From the NCBI GenBank assembly GCA_022592445.1, contig JABYQR010000684.1, forward strand, positions 1-12,193: a stretch of DNA of 12,193 nucleotides, written 5' to 3'. This DNA is from Cytidiella melzeri. Its lineage: Eukaryota; Basidiomycota; Agaricomycetes; Polyporales; Irpicaceae. This document shows, in pieces, positions 7,733 through 12,193 of this stretch (within the stretch, counting starts at the first letter, position 1; each line of letters opens with the position of its first letter). A model generated the notes under the pieces. That model saw only the letters and a list, made by a program, of their open reading frames with translations, ran no database searches and was not told where the DNA came from. Both the position numbers and the translations under genes were made by a program.

Positions 7733-7740
7733 CTTATATA
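7733..7740 (-). promoter_or_regulatory. TATA box of the copia LTR
   Basis: TATATAAG on the minus strand, downstream of the TGACTCA array in the direction of transcription, as expected for an LTR promoter. Confidence 0.65.
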
Positions 7741-7814
7741 CATGTCTGTATCTACTTATGTAAGCGACTACTATACATGTCTACTTCAGCTATTCTACTG
7801 TACTACTAAGTGCA

Positions 7815-7920
7815 TGACTCATGCATGACTCATGCTATGAGTGCATGACTCATGCATGACTCATTGTATGACTAGGTTCAGCACTTGTACCAGAGGCGTA
7901 CATAACGAGTAAATGACTCA
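7815..7920 (-). promoter_or_regulatory. Array of five TGACTCA (Gcn4/AP-1 type) sites in LTR U3
   Basis: Exact TGACTCA on the + strand (near-palindromic; TGAGTCA on the other) at 7815-7821, 7826-7832, 7846-7852, 7857-7863 and 7914-7920. The first four form two pairs at 11-bp spacing, in a GCATGACTCAT repeat. They lie about 75-190 bp upstream of the LTR TATA box. The motif is the known binding site of fungal Gcn4/Cpc1 bZIP activators; actual binding here is inferred. Confidence 0.7.
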
Positions 7921-8207
7921 TGCTAGTACTTGTCCTCAGATGTATGCTTTAGGCATCCACTGGAGTCATATGTGCTTTCCATGTCATTTCCTATGCTACT
8001 AGAACACAGGCGTACATATATGTATAGTATTACTACAACCCATATCTGTACGTCTCAGCTAATGTGATGGTTACTACTAGAGTTTCCATATACGGCTACA
8101 TAATTCCCATACTCAGACTGTGGGAACTCTGCTACCTAAAGCGTCCTTGTAATAAGGCGTGGGAAACTACATATCATATCATATTATTATATTATATAGT
8201 TTTAACA

Positions 8208-8220
8208 CTCCCACTTAACC
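8208..8220 (-). other. Polypurine tract of the copia element
   Basis: Minus strand GGTTAAGTGGGAG directly before the LTR start TGTTAAAAC; it would prime plus-strand DNA synthesis. It sits 6 bases past the pol stop codon. Confidence 0.85.
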
Positions 8221-8226
8221 GTTACA

Positions 8227-10848
8227 TTAGTGAGTGTTTAGATCAATTAGACCTAATCTCCCACTGAAGTATGATTGCTTCTGAAATGCCAATGACTTTG
8301 TCATGATATCAGCAATCTGTTCTTCAGTTGGAACAGCATATAGTTCGGCATTCTTATTTTCGACAAACTCTCTAACATAATGATATCGAATGTCAATATG
8401 CTTTGAGCGTGACTCTATCTTTGGATTCTTGGTGAAGTAAATAGCACCATGATTATCACAGCATAGAATTGTAGGCTCTTGCTGTTTTAAATCCAATTCT
8501 TTGAGCACGGTGCGCAACCAATAACATTGCTTGGAAGTTTCGCACAAGGCCATGTATTCTGATTCCATTGATGATAGAGCAACGGTTTTCTGCTTCTTAG
8601 AAGTCCAGGAAATTGCTCCTTCAGCCAACAGAAATACATATCCTGTTGTCAAATGTCTGTCGTCTTTATTCTCAGCCCAGTCTGCATCCGAATAACCAAT
8701 AATACCAGCATTACTTGATCCATTATACTTGATCGCATAGGACTGCGTTCCAAGCAAATATCTCAGTATATATTTAGCTGATTTATAACGGTGGTCAGTT
8801 GGATTTGACATGTACTGTGAAAGACGTATGACTGCATATGAAATGTCTGGTCTAGTACCAATCATAACATATATAAGCGTGCCAATCAACGCTTGATACT
8901 GTCTCAGTAAACCAGAATCTGCTTTATAGTCAGAATCTGCCTTCTGTAGTACAGCACCTGAAGGTAATGGTGTCCGAGCAGGATTAGCATTTGCCATATT
9001 AAATCGTTTTAAAGCCTCTTGAATATACGACTCTTGGTCAAGTAGAATCGTTTTAGCTTTACGATCTCTCTGCACACGCATGCCTAGAATAAGCTTAGCT
9101 TCTCCTAAGTCACGCATCTCATAGCGATCCATAAGATTTTTCTTAAGTGCAGACATAGCAAGTTTACTATTTCCTATCAGAAATATATCGTCAACATATA
9201 GAATGAGAATTAAATTCCCCCCTTGTTGCCGATACACGTAAACACCAGCATCTGAATGAATCCGGTCAAAGCCTAATTCTATCAGAGTGTTATGAATTTT
9301 GATATTCCATGTTCGTGAAGCTTGTTTAAGTCCATAAATGGCTTTTTTAAGCAAACAAACATGGTTCTCCGTTCCCTTCTCCATGAAACCTTCTGGTTGT
9401 TCCATATAGATTTCTTCATCCAGTTCGCCGTAAAGAAAAGCTGTTTTCACATCCAATGCCTCGATTTCCCAATCTTCGAGTGCAGCTATAGCTAGTAGCA
9501 TGCGTATGGATTCAAAACGTGCGACTGGTGAGAAAGTTTCTTGATAATCAATTCCTTCAACTTGGGTGAAACCTTTTGCAACAAGACGCGCTTTATATCG
9601 ACCATCAGACTTTATGGTGAAGACCCATTTGCATTTCACAATTTTTCGTGATGCGTCTGGTCGTCGTACAAGCGTCCAAGTTTTATTCTTCATTTGAGAA
9701 TCAATTTCGTCTTGTGCAGCAGCAAACCATTGATCCCGATCATCTCTTTTCATTGCCTGCTTCCACGTCTGTGGATATTCATTGATTGAATAAGCAGTAA
9801 TTGAATTAAGAGTCTCGTCATCAATTTCTGCAGAATCATCATCATCAGTTAAGCCTCCTGATAGAGTTTGATGTTCTGGACCCGGTTCAACGGAAGGTGA
9901 TCTCGAGGGTTGACGTGATGACGTTCCTGATCGCAAAGGTATCCGTAATCTGGATGGCCCTGCAATCGGAGATCTCGCGCGTGTTCTCGAGTTCCATTCA
10001 GCTCTCAAACGAAGCTCATTTTGTTCTTCCTTTTTGTCCTTAGCCACTTGCTTTTCTAAAGCTTTCTGCATATCCACCTGCCGCATGGAAAGTTTAGGAT
10101 TTTTTCCAGCAGTTGAACGTTTGTTCTGGTTGATAGGTGGTGGCAAAGGTGGTTTAGGCTTAGGTCCTCGTTTGATTTGTGGTTGTGGTTCTTTGTCAAG
10201 AACCGGAGCTGAAGGGAATTGCTGCTGTTGTCGAGAAGGATGAGTAGGTGCTTGGTGCTCTGGATGATCATCATCTCCATCATCAGAATCTTGGTAACCT
10301 TGTTCATCATTCTCTTCAAAAGGTGAAAAATTATCGTGTGGAGGAACAGTGTTATTATCACTGTTATCGCCGACAAAAGGTTGTTTGGAAGGAGTAATAT
10401 CTTTACGATACGGGAAATGAGTCTCGTCAAATACTGCATCGCGAGCAATGACGATTCGCTGTTTATCCCAGAACCGGTAACCCTTTACACCCGGTTCATA
10501 TCCAACGAATATCATAGGAGTTGCTTTTGGTGACAACTTGTTCTGACGACTCTTGATCGGTACATGGACGTATGCACGACATCCAAATACACGAAGCATT
10601 GAGATATCTGGTTTTATACCCAGAAAACTCTCTATAGGTGTCTGCCAGTTTAATCGTACATTAGGTAGACGGTTATTTAAATATACCGCTGCTTCGCAAG
10701 TAAGCTTCCAGAAACCATTTGATAACCCAGCTTGCTGACGCAATGCTTCGGCTTTATATTTTATGGTCTGTTGCCATCGCTCAGCTCTACCATTTTGTTG
10801 TGGAGTATACGGTACAGACATTTGTAATTCTATTCCGTGTTCCTTCAG
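8227..10848 (-). CDS. Copia pol, part after the internal stop: integrase end, reverse transcriptase, RNase H
   Basis: Same frame as the upstream gag-pol part; the first Met after the TAG is at 10821 (864 residues from there to the TAA at 8227-8229). In order: the integrase end with PYTPQQNGRAER (catalytic Glu in GRAER), the copia-typical FGCRAYVHVP and GYRFWD; an acidic then Pro/Lys-rich linker (about residues 165-300); the reverse transcriptase from TWTLVRRP with KARLVAKGFTQ, DVKTAFLYGEL and YVDD (9187-9198, residues 542-545); and RNase H with YSDADWA, SSMESEYMAL and CDNHGAIYF, ending with a HIDIRYHYVRE tail. All catalytic acids are present. The product works in the cytoplasmic particle to copy RNA to DNA and in the nucleus to integrate it. 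Since no separate start is expected here, it was made as part of a gag-pol polyprotein. Confidence 0.93.
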   Translation of the reverse strand: MKEHGIELQMSVPYTPQQNGRAERWQQTIKYKAEALRQQAGLSNGFWKLTCEAAVYLNNRLPNVRLNWQTPIESFLGIKPDISMLRVFGCRAYVHVPIKSRQNKLSPKATPMIFVGYEPGVKGYRFWDKQRIVIARDAVFDETHFPYRKDITPSKQPFVGDNSDNNTVPPHDNFSPFEENDEQGYQDSDDGDDDHPEHQAPTHPSRQQQQFPSAPVLDKEPQPQIKRGPKPKPPLPPPINQNKRSTAGKNPKLSMRQVDMQKALEKQVAKDKKEEQNELRLRAEWNSRTRARSPIAGPSRLRIPLRSGTSSRQPSRSPSVEPGPEHQTLSGGLTDDDDSAEIDDETLNSITAYSINEYPQTWKQAMKRDDRDQWFAAAQDEIDSQMKNKTWTLVRRPDASRKIVKCKWVFTIKSDGRYKARLVAKGFTQVEGIDYQETFSPVARFESIRMLLAIAALEDWEIEALDVKTAFLYGELDEEIYMEQPEGFMEKGTENHVCLLKKAIYGLKQASRTWNIKIHNTLIELGFDRIHSDAGVYVYRQQGGNLILILYVDDIFLIGNSKLAMSALKKNLMDRYEMRDLGEAKLILGMRVQRDRKAKTILLDQESYIQEALKRFNMANANPARTPLPSGAVLQKADSDYKADSGLLRQYQALIGTLIYVMIGTRPDISYAVIRLSQYMSNPTDHRYKSAKYILRYLLGTQSYAIKYNGSSNAGIIGYSDADWAENKDDRHLTTGYVFLLAEGAISWTSKKQKTVALSSMESEYMALCETSKQCYWLRTVLKELDLKQQEPTILCCDNHGAIYFTKNPKIESRSKHIDIRYHYVREFVENKNAELYAVPTEEQIADIMTKSLAFQKQSYFSGRLGLIDLNTH

Positions 10849-10851
10849 CTA
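10849..10851 (-). other. In-frame TAG inside the copia integrase
   Basis: The only interruption in about 3.96 kb of gag-pol frame. It falls between NNEFKD and LKEHGI, between the second and third catalytic residues of the integrase. Single-base origins such as TGG to TAG or CAG to TAG are possible. The site is too deep in a domain to be a normal readthrough point. Confidence 0.85.
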
Positions 10852-12192
10852 ATCCTTGAACTCATTATTAATGAACTCTGTTCCACCATCACATCTGAAC
10901 TTCTTCATCTTCTTTCCTGTTTGGTTTTCGGCCCATGACTTGTATTCTTTGAATCTTGTGAACGCTTCATCTTTGTGCTTGAGATAATAGAGCATCCCAT
11001 GACTAGAAGCATCATCAAGACAAGTCATACCGTATTTGTAACCATCAATAGAAGTTGTAGAATATTCAATGAGGTCGGAATGAGTTAATTCAAGGACTTC
11101 TGTAGCTCTCGACATAGATTGTGGAAATGGTTGTCTCTTTCCTTTTCCAACTTGACATCCGTGACAAGGAGAAATTGTTGATGGAATAGGAATCTTTTCT
11201 TTTAATCCCTTTGTTCCTTTGTGAAGATTTTCGACAATCTTATTCCCTGGGTGTCCTAGTCGATTATGCCACAACGTATAATCATTACGACTAACTTTAT
11301 TAATTGAGTCTATCTTCCTGACTAGACGTCCTTTAATCCAATAAAGTCCGGCATGATCAGGTTGACCATTTATAATCTCTTTTCCTTCATTATAAATTGT
11401 CCATCCTTTCGATGTAACACTGCTGGTGCATCCTTGTTGCAGTGCTCTAGAAGGAGAAAAGAATCTTGTAGTCGCATCTGGTATATAGAGGACATTGTTC
11501 AAAGTTGTGCGATGTATTTTATCTTTCACAAGGACCGTGTCAAGTACAACCGTTCCTTTTCCCAATATTTTGACAGTCATATCTTTACCTGCTACAGAGC
11601 ATGTACCTGCTACCGTTGCTGGTTGATACGAGATAAAGTCGTCAATTTCATTGGTTATGTGACTAGTAGCACCACTGTCGATGAGCCATTCAACGCTTTC
11701 AGTCTCACACGTGGAATACAGAGAAACGTTGATGATTTCATTATCGTGCTCGAAGACAGGTTTGGTATCTACTTGAAGATTATTTACAGTCGCTTTGTCT
11801 TTGCCTTTGCCTTTGGACTTCTTTCGTTGTCCTCCTTTCTTTCCTTTATTCTCCTTGTTACCCTGCTTGTTGTTGGTAGAAGATCCTTGCTGATTATTTC
11901 CATTACCGCGAGACTTGTTCTGGTTAGGTTTCCCTTTATCCCAGTGCTGACTCGTAGTATGGTTAGAAAGCCCACACTTCTTGCATTTTTCCTTCGGTAA
12001 ACGCGTGGTCTGCGTAATCCGATTCGCATTTTCACTGTTTGAACCCTTTCGACGTAACTCTTCCGCAAGTATCTTGGGGATGAGCATGTCAAACTTAATT
12101 TCTTCGGGTTTTGCAACAGTGCCAATGTATGCAGAAATGGCGGTTTCATATGACGTTGGTAAAGCCCACAAAAGAATATGAACTTTAATTTG
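10849..12192 (-). CDS. Copia gag-pol, part before the internal stop: gag end, protease, integrase start
   Basis: The frame is open to the window edge, so the true start lies outside. In order: the end of the gag helical domain (ILLWALPTSYET); a zinc knuckle CKKCGLSNHTTSQHW (about 11943-11985) spaced CX2CX4HX4H, with His in place of the usual last Cys; a long Lys/Gly/Asn-rich basic tail; the aspartic protease site WLIDSGATSH (DSGAT at 11665-11679); a GAG-pre-integrase HHCC zinc site (LWHNRLGH and CHGCQVGKGKR, about 11155-11275); and the integrase core with THSD (first Asp) and FRCDGGTEF (second Asp). It then reaches TAG at 10849-10851. The frame continues in register beyond the stop through LKEHGIELQM to the rest of pol, so this is one broken polyprotein, not two genes. 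Confidence 0.92.
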   Translation of the reverse strand, partial: QIKVHILLWALPTSYETAISAYIGTVAKPEEIKFDMLIPKILAEELRRKGSNSENANRITQTTRLPKEKCKKCGLSNHTTSQHWDKGKPNQNKSRGNGNNQQGSSTNNKQGNKENKGKKGGQRKKSKGKGKDKATVNNLQVDTKPVFEHDNEIINVSLYSTCETESVEWLIDSGATSHITNEIDDFISYQPATVAGTCSVAGKDMTVKILGKGTVVLDTVLVKDKIHRTTLNNVLYIPDATTRFFSPSRALQQGCTSSVTSKGWTIYNEGKEIINGQPDHAGLYWIKGRLVRKIDSINKVSRNDYTLWHNRLGHPGNKIVENLHKGTKGLKEKIPIPSTISPCHGCQVGKGKRQPFPQSMSRATEVLELTHSDLIEYSTTSIDGYKYGMTCLDDASSHGMLYYLKHKDEAFTRFKEYKSWAENQTGKKMKKFRCDGGTEFINNEFKD

Positions 12193-12193
12193 A

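Larger units (their letters stand above)
7682..8207 (-). repeat. 3' LTR of the copia element
   Basis: 526 bp. Read on the minus strand it starts TGTTAAAAC (at 8207) next to the polypurine tract and ends AAGCTTAACA (at 7682); TGTTAA/TTAACA form a terminal inverted repeat. U3 holds an AT-rich start (8171-8200), five TGACTCA sites and a TATA box at 7733-7740, which leaves only about 50 bp for R and U5. Confidence 0.9.
7682..12193 (-). mobile_element. Ty1/copia LTR retrotransposon, partial at the right edge
   Basis: Minus-strand element with gag zinc knuckle, protease, integrase, reverse transcriptase and RNase H in copia order (integrase before reverse transcriptase), then polypurine tract and 3' LTR. 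The 5' LTR, primer-binding site and start of gag are off the right edge. It is inserted into a gypsy-type gag; the bases next to the LTR are GAGGC (7677-7681), so the same five bases should follow the 5' LTR. The long frame has only one stop, so the insertion is recent. Confidence 0.93.

Noticed and set aside
7811..7865. CRISPR-like repeat
   Set aside because: The repeats are only 11 bp apart with no unique spacers, and they sit in an LTR promoter of a eukaryote.
10056..10448. Second minus-strand open frame overlapping copia pol
   Set aside because: It is another frame of the acidic and Pro-rich linker between integrase and reverse transcriptase; it has no family features.
10819..10851. TAG as a programmed readthrough signal between two copia ORFs
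   Set aside because: It lies inside the integrase domain, where copia elements have no known recoding; a simple nonsense mutation fits better, though comparison of copies could change this.
11353..12000. Plus-strand open frame of 215 codons
   Set aside because: It is the antisense of the copia gag-protease region, hydrophobic only because it reads Lys-rich codons backwards.

Overview
The window looks like nuclear DNA of a filamentous fungus, most likely a basidiomycete of the Agaricomycetes. The reasons are very short introns (45-65 nt) with GT...AG ends and CTAAY-type branch sites, a fungal-type D-serine dehydratase, an Aim9-like phosphotransferase-fold kinase gene, and dense nesting of LTR retrotransposons and a hAT DNA transposon. 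There is no sign of bacterial operons, CRISPR arrays or rRNA/tRNA genes.

Layout, left to right. (1) 2-621, + strand: the 3' end of a D-serine dehydratase (Dsd1-type) gene in two exons, running off the left edge. (2) About 638-4012: a decayed hAT-type DNA transposon whose left end lies only about 16 bp after the dehydratase stop codon. Both ends carry clusters of an ATTAAATAC motif. Behind the left cluster is a roughly 450-bp tandem repeat array. After it come the C-terminal two thirds of a transposase, split by six short introns and broken by one frameshift. The half that would hold the first two catalytic aspartates is absent. (3) 2526-3020: a 495-bp solo LTR inserted in a transposase exon, with TGTCA...TGACA ends and a perfect AGCAG target-site duplication. 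(4) 4325-6137, + strand: a complete four-exon gene for a 544-residue Aim9-like kinase with intact catalytic motifs. (5) 6138-6700: intergenic sequence. (6) About 6712-7681: the gag start of a Ty3/gypsy-type element, cut off by the next insertion; a competing exon-like reading lies on the opposite strand at 6621-6845. (7) 7682-12193, - strand: a Ty1/copia element. Its 3' LTR is 7682-8207, its polypurine tract is at 8208-8220, and one long gag-pol frame runs from 8227 off the right edge, broken by a single in-frame TAG inside the integrase.

Two host genes (amino-acid catabolism; a probable mitochondrial kinase-like protein) are therefore separated and flanked by transposons nested in transposons. 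The insertion order can be read: the solo LTR is younger than the hAT, and the copia is younger than the gypsy. Both LTRs carry arrays resembling stress-response factor sites upstream of their TATA boxes: five TGACTCA (Gcn4/AP-1) sites in the copia LTR and a step-type GAA-repeat heat-shock element in the solo LTR. I found no clearly new biological system. The LTR regulatory arrays and the readable nesting are the most interesting signals.
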